A DNA stretch of 64,000 nt from Megachile rotundata (GCF_050947335.1 NC_134991.1:5952001-6016000); one strand, 5' to 3'; positions 25,070 to 37,499 are shown, numbered from the stretch's first letter. A program made the numbers and translations. The notes: a model not told the origin generated them from the sequence alone.

Positions 25070-26855
25070 AACCTCTGTTGCAGTCCTAAACAATGTACCT
25101 TCACTCCATATATAAAAATGTGCAAATACACAAATTTAGAAATCTACCTAAAAATGAACCTAAAAGTAGTATATTTCACCTCTTAAATAATCACGCCCCT
25201 CAAATAATCACTCTTTCTCACGTCCTCACCAAAGGACGCAAAATTGCATCCGAATATACATTTGAGTACCCCGTGCAATTATATACGCCAGTCAGGAAGT
25301 TGCAACGCCACGATTGCTGCAACTTGCACGGCTGCAAGATTCGCCCGTGGCGACGTACGATTTCGTGGCGCATCGGGACGAGATCTCTTTCTAAATGCAT
25401 CGTAGATCCGACATCGATAAGGGAACCGACTCGTTCGATATAAACCGCCGCCTCTTACGTGTACGTTGCTCGAGCACATGGGAAGATGCTCGTTTTTCAG
25501 TCTTCGTGCGAGTCTGGATACGTCAATCACTCGAAATATCAGCGAACTGAATCGATGTTGGTCTGCACCGTTTCTACGGTAATGTATGATAATGAACGGA
25601 CAGGCGTTGCTTTGTATTTATTCTAATTAGCATTTCTGCTTTCCGAATCGAGAGGTTAAATGCCTGACCCCTTTGATAACTTGTTATTTGTGCAAGATGG
25701 TGGATTATGATGTTTGAGGAAATGAGAGTTTAATGTGTTTATTGGGGAACAGAGATTATTTAGATAGTGAGGATAGTGGACGTTAATGATATTAATTGTG
25801 ACGTTGACGTAGACATGTAGGACATGTGCAGGTAAAGTTTCAGTCTTGAGTGAAACTTCCAAAGTCTCCACTTTACATAGTTTGCTCCAATTTTGAAAAT
25901 CTGAAGGTCTCAAATTTTGAAGGATCCAAACAAATTTCAAATGTAAAAAATTCCAAGATCTCAAGGTTCTAAAATCCTCCAAATTCAAACTCAAATCTTG
26001 TAAAATCCTGCAAAATGCATCTCTGGAGCAGAAAAATGGTCAATAATAAATTTTCTATTCCATCATTTGCCAGAGAAAACAGCCTGGCAAATTGTAAATT
26101 AAGTAAACGAGAGTAACACAGAGAGAAAGTTAAGCAACATGTAACAGAGGGAGAAAGCAGACGACCTCTCACCCCGCTCAGTTCCATAGCAATTAAGTAG
26201 ATTTAATTGGGCCTCTGACGGTGCAGACGAACGCATCAGACGCGTATCTTTCGCTCAACAAGTGCACACGTCGAAACGGAAGGGTGGTGAACGCCGGTCG
26301 GCGGATTACACGCGCATTACCTGCCAATCAGTAATCGATTTGACTGCCATGGTAACAGAGTACTCCTTCTTCCTTTTTTTTATCGTTGTCCCGCCGCTCG
26401 CCGATAACGAAAAAGAGAGGGACAACCCGGGGCTCCACGATACACTCGATATTAACTCGATTCGCGCTCGGTGCGCCGTTCCACGACTAAATGAATTAAC
26501 CGCGGTAAAACGGGAATCGCCGCTCGTAAACAGCCAGCTGCTAGAAAACTTTGCATCGTGAACGTAACTCGGTAATAAAAACGACGGACGAATACACAAT
26601 ATCGATTTTCTTCTATCTTTATTGCGATGGCATCGATTTATTTCAGGGTGGAAGACGATTTTATGATTACCGATTGTCGATAACGTTTGTGAATTAGTCG
26701 ATTAGAAACTTGCTAGAATTTTGTGGGAAATAGTCTTCCCTGTGGTTTCTAGGTTATGTAGAAGCTTATGTGAATTTAAAATTTGTGTGAGGATGCACTG
26801 GTTTTCGTCTGTGTATGTAATTTGCCTCTTACTCTTACTTGAGTTACTCTTAGAG
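25070..26855. other. Unique DNA, no gene recognised
   Basis: This is unique DNA with a GC-richer patch at 25260-25530 and another at about 26210-26580. A short C-rich repeat fragment (CCAAAGTCTCC type) lies near 25855-26020. Open frames up to 116 codons overlap on both strands without recognisable motifs. Confidence 0.5.
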
Positions 26856-26859
26856 CCCT

Positions 26860-27295
26860 TGACGCAGGGAAATATCGAGGTAGCTGTCTAACTTTCATAA
26901 TTTTCATAGTCTTTGAATGGGACTATTTCCATACAGCTCGGACCAAAAAAGTGTCGAGGTTCTACTGCATATCTCCTTGAAATAGACTTAATAACATTCT
27001 ACCTCAAGACAGCCCCCAACGCAGGAAAATATCAAAAGTTCATTCTACAACTTTTTAATTAATTTTCTCTGATGTTCTATTTAACTCCTGAAATTCGTAG
27101 TACCAGAAAATATTGATGTCCTACTGCAAATCTTCTCGAATGAGACTTAATAACATCTCACCCCATACAGCTATCAACGCAGGAAAATATCAAAAGCTCA
27201 TTCCACAACTTCTCGATTAAAATTCCCTAATTATCCACTTAACCCAAAATCCGTTATACAAGAAAATATCGACCTACATAATTGTGTACCTGTAT
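26860..27295. repeat. Three diverged tandem copies of about 158 bp
   Basis: The anchor GACGCAGGGAAATATC at 26861 reappears as CAACGCAGGAAAATATC at 27017 and 27175, at distances of about 157 and 158 bp. Other words keep the same spacing, such as TCTACTGCATATCTCC against CCTACTGCAAATCTTC, and GACTTAATAACAT. The last copy is incomplete and fades near 27295. Sequence between copies has diverged clearly, so the duplication is old. It has no recognisable coding capacity. Confidence 0.85.
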
Positions 27296-27299
27296 AATA

Positions 27300-29825
27300 A
27301 AACATTGAATAAAACGCTGAAGCTTGCTTTCAATTCCTTTCAATTAATTCTGCAAAATAAAAAATGCGGTGTACCAGGCGATTTGATTACACAGTCAAAT
27401 AAATATAAAAGTCACGTATTTCAGCCGTGATATTCAGCGTGTTAAAATAGAACGTCTTTTGGCTGAAACGTTTTCAGTCACGTTATAAGATCCATTTAGT
27501 CGTGCAAGAAAATATGCGCGCGTTTAAGCGCGACGAGCGAGCGTATGCATTCGGGAAAGGGGCAGGTGAGTGTGAGCTATGAAAAAGAAAACTTGGGAAA
27601 ACACGGTTGCAAGATCCCGGAACTTGTGAAAATGCCGGAGATTTAGAGACAGATTTACCTTCTCTTTAAATTTTCTACCAGCGCCATATTTCTTTGACGT
27701 CGTTCTAAAATGTATTACAGAATTTATATTAGACTTCGTTACCTTCCAACACCTCATCCATAAATGCATTTAACGTAAAATAATAATCAATTTTAATATT
27801 GACTTCGTTCATATTAAATATTTGCAAAAGTAAACGAAATAATATAGGATACATGTAATGTTCGATTTAATAAATATTCGAACTGGAGAAATCAAAAGAG
27901 ACTTCAGATGATCGATTTAATAAATACTGTTTGAATATAAGGAATTAATAGCATTCTTAAATAATGAGTTTAATAAATTCTCTTTGAATAAAGAAAATTG
28001 TTAAAGACTTTAGACAATCAATACACGTGAACTGTACATAAGAAGTCGAACAATATATGTTTTTACAATATTGACAATATTTCAGAATTGTTAATAAAGA
28101 AGTTTTCCTGGAAGTGTTAATAAATGATTGACAGAAATCTCCATAAAATGCCAATCTAGCAAAAAAAAAATTGAGAGACTGTAGGTTTGTAGAAGACGTA
28201 TATAATAACAGCTGCTATAATAACAGTAATCATCCCCCACCCTCTCTAATAAAAAAAAAATTGAAGTAACTGTAATCTGATAGAGATCTTTATCTCCAAT
28301 TACCGTATAATAAAATAAAAATAACTAAACGACCAATTACCTTGATTAGAACTAAAGCTACTTAATTTCCGTAGATGAATGACAGTGTTAAGTAAGTAAT
28401 TTAAATTCAAACGTCTAAACAGTCGATCTAATCTGCATAATCTAACCAATCTAAATGATCGAGGTAATTTAAATTGAAATTGCAAGTAACCTGATAGGTC
28501 AATTATTTTCCCTAGTGCACAATTAACGTTGTGTCATTGGGTTTCTCAGTTGGCGAAGATAACGAGATGCTCGAATAAAATTTGTAAGTGGGCGAGTTGC
28601 AGAACCGGACGAAGTGAAAAGGTGGGGAAAAGCAACATGGGAATCGAACGGCTTAAGGAGACCGGCGATATTCGCAACGGTATTTCAATGTCGGCCATAA
28701 CCGTTCACCACGGTCCTTTGGGTCCAGGATTGGCCCGTGACTTCCAGTCCCGGCATAATTTTCTTGGACGAAAATGTTGCATCGAGATCCCGGAAATGGA
28801 CAATTGCGGCGAATCGTGTTGTTCACCCTAGTCGACATCGAATTCCTGGGGAGGTTTAAATTTGAACGCGTATGGCTGGTAAATACCCTCGCAGCTTTAT
28901 TAAGCTTATTCCGAGAAAATAGTTGAATGAAAAATCCAATTGTAAAGAATTCTTTTCCATCGAAAAATTATTGCCACAAAAAATCGATGGAAGAAAAATA
29001 TCGACCATTATTTTTACGAGTTACAAAAATATTATGCAATTAAACCAAGTGCTTCGATTTAAAATAGCACTTGATCGTTTAAATAAAATTCCAATTTATC
29101 CAATTTAAATGCATCCTCGTAAAACGTAGAAATTAATTGTTGGAATAACAAGTCGAAAACATGGTTTCTGCAAGTTGTGCAAATTTAAAGAAGCAATTAA
29201 ACCTCCTCCTTTTTGATCGTTAAAATGAAATTGCAATTTATCAAAGTGATGAATCAGGGAATAAATCTTGGCCGGAGTGTTTAGAAGGAAGGATAGAGCG
29301 AAACGGAGAGACGAAATCACAGGTGAAGAAGAAAGTTGACAAGCGGCGACTCCGGTAAGAGAGGCACATTAAAAGTGTTCGATCAAAACAGGGATAATTA
29401 AAGAGCCGGAATCATCCGTCAAAGGAATGTCGACTAATCGCTCGCGGGCATCCTGAAAGCGGCTGCTATTCGATTATGATTAAGCTAATTCGAGTTTGAT
29501 CCGCGTCACGTGGAAATAATGGAGGTCTCGGTAATTACATATAAATCAAATTATACTTCGAGCCGACAGCTCCATTTGATAACTGGTGGCGTGCCATGTC
29601 GAGTGATCAAGTCAATTAGGACCGTACCCGCCTATAGGTACTGCAAATTTTATCGCGATCGTCCATCGCGATGCGTTAAAACCAAATTGTGTTTTCACGA
29701 ATTATGGATCTTTTCCTCCTTTTTACTTTGCGCGATTTTGCGGAACTGATTTTGTAAATGGAGTTTTTGTTGTGGGTTCTCAAGCTTTGGATATTTTTAT
29801 TTGAGAGGAAAAGGGAGTTTGAGAT
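27300..29825. other. Mostly unique AT-rich DNA
   Basis: No gene is recognisable. A GC-richer patch at 27520-27566 ends in CAG/GTGAGTGTG, a donor-like site without a visible partner. Two 10-A runs at 28161 and 28251, 90 bases apart, are each followed by TTGA and suggest a weak old duplication. A CpG-containing patch at 28540-28830 is open on both strands for 61 to 100 codons with no motif. Confidence 0.5.
27863..28018. repeat. Weak tandem repeat of 50-53 bp, three copies
   Basis: CGATTTAATAAATA at 27863 and 27913 and a related AGTTTAATAAATTC near 27967 begin three copies that share (T)GAATA and GAGACTT or AGACTTTAGA words. The copies are strongly diverged, and the call rests on spacing more than on identity. 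Confidence 0.5.
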
Positions 29826-29829
29826 AATG

Positions 29830-30480
29830 AGGTTTTAAGAGCTTTGGAAGTTTGGAATATTGGTTTTTTGGAATTTTGGAGAATTTAGGTTTTTGGGGAT
29901 TTTTGGAGATTCGGAGTTTTAGAGTGTTGGGGTGTTAGGGCAATGGGAGATTTGGGAGATTAGGTGTTTAGAATGTTGGGGTCATTCAGTTATTGAAATT
30001 TTGGGAGGTTGGACTTTGGGAGATTGGAACCTTGGGATACAGGGACCTTCAAATATTGGATTTTGAGAGATTGGGACTTTGGGATGTAGCGACATTGGAA
30101 TATTAGACTTTGAGAGATTGGCACTTTGGAATATAGGGACTTCCAAATATGAGACCTTCAAATATTGGACTTTGAAAGATTGGAACTTTGGGATATAGGG
30201 ATCTTCGAATATTAGACCCTGAAATATTGGACTTTGGGAGATTGGAACTTTGCCATATAGGGACCTTGGAATATAGGTACCATGAGACACATTGACCTCA
30301 AGATATAGGTACCACGAGACACATTGACCTCAAGATACAGGTACCAGGAGACACATTGACCTCAAGATATAGGTACCATGGTAAATAACAACTTTGGAAT
30401 ATTTGGATCTTTGAAATATTCTAACTCTGTGATATTGAAACCTTGCAATTTTGGGACGTCAGAATATTGGAACCTTGAGT
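29830..30480 (+). repeat. G-rich minisatellite with GGGATATAGGGACCTT variants
   Basis: The left part (29830-30000) resembles the GATTTGGG family. The centre (30000-30270) is built of AGATTGGAACTTTGGGATATAG-like segments that recur at 30031, 30067, 30115, 30178 and 30239, with spacings of about 36, 48, 63 and 61 bp. These spacings fit a basic monomer of about 12 to 16 bp with irregular higher-order structure. The right part beyond 30380 decays into GGAACCTTGAG-type words. Confidence 0.85.
30275..30379. repeat. 32-bp tandem repeat, 3.3 copies
   Basis: Copies start at 30275, 30307 and 30339, each with AGGTACCA or AGGTACCACG followed by AGACACATTGACCTCAAG, and a partial fourth copy starts at 30371. 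The three full copies are exactly 32 bp long and differ at only a few positions. Each carries an Asp718/KpnI-type GGTACC. The array sits at the decaying end of the G-rich block. Confidence 0.95.
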
Positions 30481-31300
30481 TATAAGAATCTTCACAATCT
30501 TTAAACCTTTAAAATGATCAAATGTCATCCACATAATTTTTTAGAAATTTTAAACCATTGAGAATATCAATTTTATCTACACTGCCACAAGGACCTCAAA
30601 ACTCATTCACAATCTAATATACACTTACTACCTCACGAAATGAACATAAAATTAATATTACCATAAAATAATAAGTGCAATACAATCTCCCAGCCATTAG
30701 ATCATACTCTGCATCATTTTAGATCATCCCCAATATCACAGACAACCTAAGAATATTCTTGATCTGATCAATCGATCAAAAACGCATTAAACTATCATTA
30801 GTTCAAAGCATTAAAGTATTAAAAGTATCATATAATTTCGCCCAGAATTAACGTTTCATTATACTGTTTCGAATCAGTTTGCCTGTGACCGTATCAAAGT
30901 GTAATTGGCTAGCAGTCGAGTTGTGCAATGGCAGCTGGAGATAAGCGTGTAGCACGCTTCTATATGAGGTGGATATTTTTCCTAATCGAGCACGCGAAAT
31001 GTACAGGCAGACGATTTCTATCGACAGTACGGGTACGCTCTGCGAAAATCGTACTTTCTCCTCGTGCACACGAACGGTGCATCGTGTACCCGGTTCCAAG
31101 GTGTGAGATTTGCATCGGTGATTACGGATGATCGAGCTCTTCCGGGAAAAGTTCGCCACATGCTTCGCCGACGTGTTCCAGCGTTTAGAACAGACTTGAT
31201 TATAGACATTCGTGAAAGTTTCGCAAATATTTAGACGTACCGTTACGTGATTGGCTATTTTTTGTGCTTTGGATGAGGTTCGTTTCGAAATTTAATTAAG
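30480..31300. other. Unique DNA, no gene recognised
   Basis: This is AT-rich unique DNA with a CpG-containing patch at 30890-31200 that is open for 60 to 103 codons on both strands. No motif or splice context is recognisable. Confidence 0.5.
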
Positions 31301-31354
31301 CGATCTTATGTGGAGTTTGGGGTTTTTGGCGGAATTTGAGTTATGTGGGTATGT

Positions 31355-31745
31355 GGAGAATTTGGGATTTGGGAGATTTGGGAGATTTGGGATTTGGGAT
31401 TTGGGATTTGGGAGATTTGGGATTTGGGAGATTTGGGATTTGGGAGATTTGGGATTTGGGAGATTTGGGATTTGGGAGATTTGGGATTTGGGAGATTTGG
31501 GATTTGGGAGATTTGGGATTTGGGAGATTTGGGATTTGGGAGATTTGGGATTTGGGAGATTTGGGATTTGGGAGATTTGGGATTTGGGAGATTTGGGATT
31601 TGGAAGATCTGGGTTGTGGGGAATTTGGAATTTGGAACATTTGAAATTTGGGGAATTTGGAACTTGGAACATTTGGAATTTGGGAGATTTGGGATTTGGG
31701 ACATTTGGAATTTGGAAAATTTGGAATTTGGGAATGTAGAATTTG
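31355..31745 (+). repeat. G-rich 16-bp minisatellite with homogeneous core
   Basis: The unit GGGAGATTTGGGATTT is perfect from 31410 to 31603 (194 bp, about 12 copies). The left edge has an extra GGGATTT pair, and the right edge (31604-31745) decays into GGAATTTGGAACATTT-type copies. The core unit is identical to that of the 24-kb array about 7 kb upstream and lies in the same orientation. Open frames of up to 177 codons on both strands are artefacts. Confidence 0.96.
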
Positions 31746-31749
31746 ATTA

Positions 31750-32360
31750 TACATGTATGTATATATGAACATTTGTAAAGATAGAGGTTCGAGTCATATT
31801 CAAAAATTTGAAGCAATACGAACATGAAATCGTTCCTCTACTGCGAAAATAGTGCACATGCCGGTTAACGCGATACGGTCTCGAGGCTATTTCGCAAGCC
31901 ATCAACCAGAACGATTTTCCGTGGTCATCGTGAACGCGGGCGAGTTGTAAATTAACGTTTCCATTGTTGGTGCCGTTAAAGCGACTGTCAGCCTCTGCAA
32001 ACTTTATAGAATACGCATGCGAGAGCGTCAAATTGACACTCGTGTCGTTTTCCAATCGGATCGGCTGCGACGATACAAAAACAACGCTGGCCGATCGTTT
32101 GGAAACCTATGAAAACGCCGTTGACAGATGTGAATTCCCGGCTGGTAATGCAATTAATATTATTCGCGAAATTCTGCCGACCATTTTTACCTCGTGCTGT
32201 CGACGATAATCATGGTAACATGCAGCGAAATATGAAAGGAACGTCACTTTCCGAACGCCCACTCCAATGTGGCATTAAAAATGTAATAGGCAAAAATTGT
32301 CGCATTATCGTATATTATTTTTTCTTCAATTTAATAAATATTCAAGGTTGTATAAAATTG
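31750..32360. other. Unique DNA, no gene recognised
   Basis: This is unique DNA with a CpG-containing patch at 31840-32270. Open frames of up to 102 codons lie on both strands without recognisable motifs. Confidence 0.5.
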
Positions 32361-32364
32361 TGGA

Positions 32365-32745
32365 CTCAGAAACTTGTATAAAATTGTGGATTCAGAAACA
32401 AAATTAAAATAATAACTGAAAGTTGATGTGTGATTAAATAAAGTATATATGTTCAAGTTTCCTTAGGTTTATAAATAAATTCTTCAAAATTACTTTAAAT
32501 ATTATTTCGCGAACATGGATGCAAAAAAACATTAAGAAGCAGCTAAAAGTTGATGTATGATCACAATGACTAGTAATCTCTATTTTTTTTTAATTAATAA
32601 ATTCTTGAAAATTACATTGAAATATTAGTTTTTGAACGTGAGCCCAAAAGCAGAATTAAAAATGTAAGAGTTAAAAGCTGATGTATAACGGTGACGTATA
32701 TTTTTCTGAACGAATAAATAAATTCATGAAAATTGTATAAACTAC
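32365..32745. repeat. Three diverged tandem copies of about 127 bp
   Basis: The anchor AAAGTTGATGTGTGAT at 32419 recurs as AAAGTTGATGTATGAT at 32546 and AAAGCTGATGTATAAC at 32674, spacings of 127 and 128 bp. Each copy also has an AATAAATTCTT- or AATAAATTCATG-like word followed by AAAATTA or AAAATTG at a matching offset. The copies are old and AT-rich. A separate short duplication (TGTATAAAATTGTGGA, twice) lies at about 32348-32396. Confidence 0.8.
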
Positions 32746-34082
32746 AGAATATACGAATTAAGTCCTTTTTTGTATTTTTTTGAATAGTAGCACAAGTAGG
32801 CGGTGTCTGACCGTAAACGTTTGTGAGAGCAATTTTTAGCGCGCCGTTTCCGGCGACGCTGTTTCGTTACATTAACGAGGCACCGTTGCGGTATGTTTTG
32901 TTTTCTGAAATGAAGAAATTTCCCGCGGGAGGCGGATTGAAATGGTTGAATACAGCTTGTCCGACATTGCCTCATGTCTAATTTCGCTTCGCGCGTTTTA
33001 GAACAAGCGAGAAACTCGTGTTGCCGTCCGAGTTTTGGTCCGCTGTTTCGGTGCCATTTTTTTTTTGTTATCGTGGTTCTTTTCATTTCTTGTCGAACAA
33101 GCGAATAATCCCTCCTTAACACTCAGCCATATTTATTTGACGAAACGTGGTACATGCATTTTGAAATAAGTGTGCTTATTGTGATTTGAGTCATTAATTT
33201 TTTTTGGATTTGTAGAATTATTTTTTTATAAAATTTGGAGATTGCTTGTACAATTTATTTTATTAGTAGGTTGGTACATATAAGACATGATTTTTATAGT
33301 TTATTAATTTTTTCAGAACTGTTATAGAATTATTAGATGGTCAGAGATGAAATGTTGAATTTAGAAACACCAAGTCAGATGCAATTCGATGATATGAAAG
33401 GTTGGGATAGGTTAGGTTAGGTTATAAAATTTTTATAAAAGATTATATTATTTTTATAAAACATTAGATCAGTATGTCACATGAAAGTTTGCTAATAATA
33501 ATATAAACTATTATTATTAATTGCTAATAATAATATAATAATATAAACTGTCTAAAAAAATTGTCTCATCAATTACTTTTTACCTTTGTATCCTATATTA
33601 TACACACATATACTTACATATATGTCCCCATTACAATGTACACATATACCAAAAAAAATAATACCAAATTTCGAAGTGTGTCATTTATTGCCCCATATTT
33701 TTTGGTAATAATTGTTCTTATTTTCTTTCGCTTTCATTAATATTATTTCAAAAAGATTCATTGAAATGGGAAGTCGTGAGGGGTTTAAACTGTTCGGAAT
33801 TCAGTAGTAGCCATAATGCTCCAGTGCAATAAACGAAGACCCTTTTGTTGCTGAAGCATTTATAAGCACATAATATACTTGAGGAGAAGCTTATTTTAAC
33901 AACGAGGCTTTTATTATTATGAGATGCGGCGGAATATCCATATAGCAGCGTTTCCACCTCTTTAGAGATTTCATCAGCTTAAAATTTTTTGAAAGGATCT
34001 CTAATTGCATATCGTTTTAGGAAACTTAAGAACAGATTATTCTACAAACGCAAATTATAATGACCTACTAATTACGAATCGT

Positions 34083-34200
34083 AATGAATGTATTATTTAT
34101 TACAAAATTGTATTATGTATTATTTTAAATTGTAAAATGCATTGCGTATTATTTTAAATTGTAAACTGCATTATGTATTATAAAATTCTATAAACAACTA
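34083..34200. repeat. 29-bp AT-rich tandem repeat, about 3.5 copies
   Basis: Copies start at 34110, 34139 and 34168, each beginning G(T/C)ATTATG or GCATTGCG followed by TATTATTTTAAATTGTAAA or a shortened version. A diverged copy precedes them at about 34083. The spacing is exactly 29 bp between the three clear copies. Confidence 0.85.
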
Positions 34201-35996
34201 CATATTGTCTAATTTAAAATTCTGAATAATAGACAAAGTTTATAAAGCGATCATGTGCGATATAATATTTAAAAAATGGAACAAAATTGTCTAATACAGG
34301 AATGCTGTAGAAATTATAGAAGATGAGAAAACTGTCAAGGGAGGAAAATTAGAAATGTATAGATGTGAAATATAATAGCGTTTACAAAGTATACGTTAGG
34401 AGGGACATTATTTTAAAAGCGAAAGTGTCAGAGAGCCTATGGGCGAATTCTCGAAGCGACGGACATAGCTAAAGCGCATTCGCGAGTAGAACAAAAGAGG
34501 GAAGTATAGAAACGTAGGACAGTCAGTTCCGTCGTTTATAATTAGCAAATACCTGTACGAGAGAGTTTGAGACGTCTCTCGAAGCCGGTGAACGTGCGAT
34601 TAAGGTTGCTTCTTTTTCAATTCCCACCGGCTGTGGTGCCAGTCACGCAGCGCTTGCTCTCGGCCGGGACGGTCTGTTTCGCAGACAGTTGCCCCGAGAT
34701 AATAATGCTAATTACAAGTGAGGACGTCGCGAGGGAGCCCCATGCGATATTTAAAAAAAGCTTTAATTCCATTTACATGCCGTCCCTTCCAGGAATCCGA
34801 GATTCGGCTGCACTCTGCCACTCTATGCGTCTCCTGATATCCAAAGCGTCCTTTTACCAGATATTTCCACCTCCTTTTCTCTTATTCCTTTCTTTTAATT
34901 CGTCCCGACCCTCTTTATTTCACCGACTGGTATCGTCGTAGAAATGAAATTCGACGATTTACATTCCACGCAACTTTCGTTCCGGGAATTCGTCGTTCGT
35001 TCCAGAAAAAGTACTCGGAAAGAACACGATCGTGTAGGTACAAGCTGTCGGTGAGCATGTTCCTTTTTTTCCGAGGAACTCCGAGAGAACTTAATCGACG
35101 TCGATCGCCGGATTATTACGTTCGATTACATCTGTTATTTTCGTTGTTTCGAGGGAGTGTTCCGGGAGCGAGGTCCCGTTGGTGGGAACGCCCGGGAGTT
35201 CCCTTTTTATAAATCTCATCCCGTATTCCGGTGCAAAGACGAAATAAGAGAACGTTGAACGGGCACGGGACTGATTAAGCTGTACTCCGTCGCGTTGTAC
35301 TTTCCATTTCTAGATGCTGTCCCGTTCCCTTTTTCATTTCTTTCCTTCATTTGCGTAAGACTTTAGAAACGCCTGGTTAACTCGAACTTGTTATTCTTTG
35401 CCAGAGGTACAAAGACTAATGAGTAAAGGCTGAGCACTTTCCACTTTTTCCCCATTTTATTTCTCTTTATTTTTCAGCCTCCTCTTTTCTATCTCCCGTT
35501 CATTCCGTCTTCCTCCCGTTTCTATTTAACGTACTACGCTCGTATTCGTGCGATTGCTTCGCCCGATAACGAAAAGCATAAATTATTTTTCCATTGCGCA
35601 TCAAGGAGCACCGTTGAAATCCTATCCGGCAAACTGCGACCGACTGTCGTTTCTGAAGCGTCGATTGAATCTTTAACGAAACGACGAGAAACGAACCGGA
35701 TGGTCTTCGATATTAACGAATTATTTATCATCAGACGCCTCTTGATTAACTTTCACATTTATCGCCATATTTCTTACTTACTTTCCATTTCATATTTTCA
35801 TCCATCAAATTAATTCCAATATTACAGACAGATTCGGTTAATTAAATTCGAGAATTTAATTCTTGATTCTTCAACATTGGATTTTTAAATCCTCAAACAG
35901 ATAAATTTCAACATTCTCAAATTGTCCAATCCCTAAAATCCTTATATTCCTCAAATTCTTCAATTAATCCGATTCCTCTTCAACGTACTTAAGAAT

Positions 35997-36047
35997 TATT
36001 ATTGTAGGTTATGTTATTATTGTAGGCTAACATAACCTACAATAATA
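35997..36047. repeat. Perfect inverted repeat, 20-bp arms, 11-base loop
   Basis: The left arm 35997-36016 and right arm 36028-36047 are exact reverse complements, enclosing an 11-base loop (36017-36027). The arm carries ATTGTAGGTTATG. The loop repeats part of the left arm: the 13-base word TTATTATTGTAGG occurs at 35996 and again at 36014. The structure could extrude as a cruciform or form a short RNA hairpin. It is shorter than a normal microRNA precursor. Confidence 0.95.
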
Positions 36048-37499
36048 TCTTTCTCAATGCACCGAAATATCCTTAAGAAACCTATGGAAGTAAATGTATC
36101 AATAGCAAGATCCAAAGAAATAACAAAATCTAATAAAGAAAGCCTCAAGTCTCTTCTAATAATGAGTTAATTTCCCGTCTTCACAGCGAAGACGTTTCAT
36201 CGATGTCCCCAGATTCCACCATTAGCCATCGTGCCACTTGTTTCTCGTAAAGGAACAATTTAGAACGAAAGGAATCGTGGGAGCCTCGGTTTCATGAGGA
36301 TTCAGAGGCAGTTAAGCCCCAAAGCAGTGCTTAGGTTATTCCTTGATGTTTATCTCGAGTAACGCGTTTCGCAACATCAGCCGCCATCTTCGTTATTCTT
36401 TATCGGCCATTACCGGTTGAACTTCGGTCACAATTTACTCGATTCACGGTGTTTCGAACGAAACATGTACCCCGTTGGAAAATGTCATTAGCGGCGCCGA
36501 CACGCGTGTCATTACCGTAGTTCGCAATTATATTTCCCGTCTAGGTGCACGGCGTGGGATGAGGGAGCACAGATTGCACCGGGGATGCTGGAAAAATTAG
36601 CGGTAACGACTTTGCTGCGTTCCGACTTGTTGAACTTTAGGCGTGCTCGCACAAAGAGATTACGCGAGATGGAAAGTGAAACTGTCGAGGGTCTCGCGAG
36701 CGCACAAACACGGTAGCCTCCTCTTTAATATCCTTCTCTGTCGACGGTTTTCCTTTCTTACTCGATGTGGCCTCCTCTTGGCTCGTTAAATAGCCGTACT
36801 AACGTTTGTTACATCTTAATTCATTTTCCACGGGATTTAATATACGATGATCGAGGAGACATCTTGTGAATGGAGAAATGAAAGATGTATTTTTCTTTGA
36901 ATTAAATTTTTAAAAGATTCGAAAGGTGTAGATGTATTATTGCAGTCATTTGTAATTTTTATAAGAAAGTTTTATCTCGTGAATAAATAACATAGCAGGA
37001 TTTCTTAATTGTTCATTTTCTTGTCTGTATTATCTTATTTTTCTTTGAACATCAAAAATAGCTCCAAACAAATCCATCGAACATTGACTAAACTAGTCAT
37101 ACTGAAGGAAATGAAGTTACCACTAATTGCATTTTTTCGAATAAGACATTTCTTTAAGGTATTGATTGAAAGTTTGTGAATTGGTTCACGCGGATAAATG
37201 TCGAGTAAGACTCAGTGGCCGCGAAACCGCATTTCAACATTGAAGATGTCACTTGACGAAGCCCTAAAACGGTCACGATCCCAGGGGGTCTCGGTAAATC
37301 ACGATACGAGAGATCATTTAGAGTCGGTCGGCTTGGCTCGCCCTGATAACCGCTGCCCACGTATCACCCCTCGCCAACGCTACATTCTTTCGATAAATTA
37401 GCTTGTCTGGATCCTTTAACCGGTCGATGCTCTACGAGTGAGATGGGCAATTGTACCCTCACGGGCAAGTAGTGTGCAATGTCTCGATCTACTTCTCGT

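Larger units (their letters stand above)
32750..37490. other. Mostly unique DNA
   Basis: No gene is recognisable. CpG-containing patches occur at 32800-33060, 34400-35300, 35500-35730, 36180-36800 and 37180-37500. A GGTTAGGTTAGGTTA run at 33410-33424 is a very short match to the insect telomere motif. The frame at 34567-34941 is open for 124 codons, and an acceptor-like CCCTTCCAG ends at 34790 inside it, but I recognise no product. Confidence 0.5.

Noticed and set aside
27520..27575. Donor-like CAG/GTGAGTGTG after a GC-rich patch, possible first exon
   Set aside because: There is no promoter evidence, no frame of interest and no downstream acceptor within reasonable view.
28629..28660. Possible minus-strand tRNA T-arm (GGGAATCGAAC)
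   Set aside because: The rest of a cloverleaf, including D arm and acceptor stem pairing, cannot be built at the required distances.
33405..33424. Telomere-like TTAGG run
   Set aside because: There are fewer than three units of the insect TTAGG motif, which is too short to be an interstitial telomere. Such words are frequent in AT-rich insect DNA.
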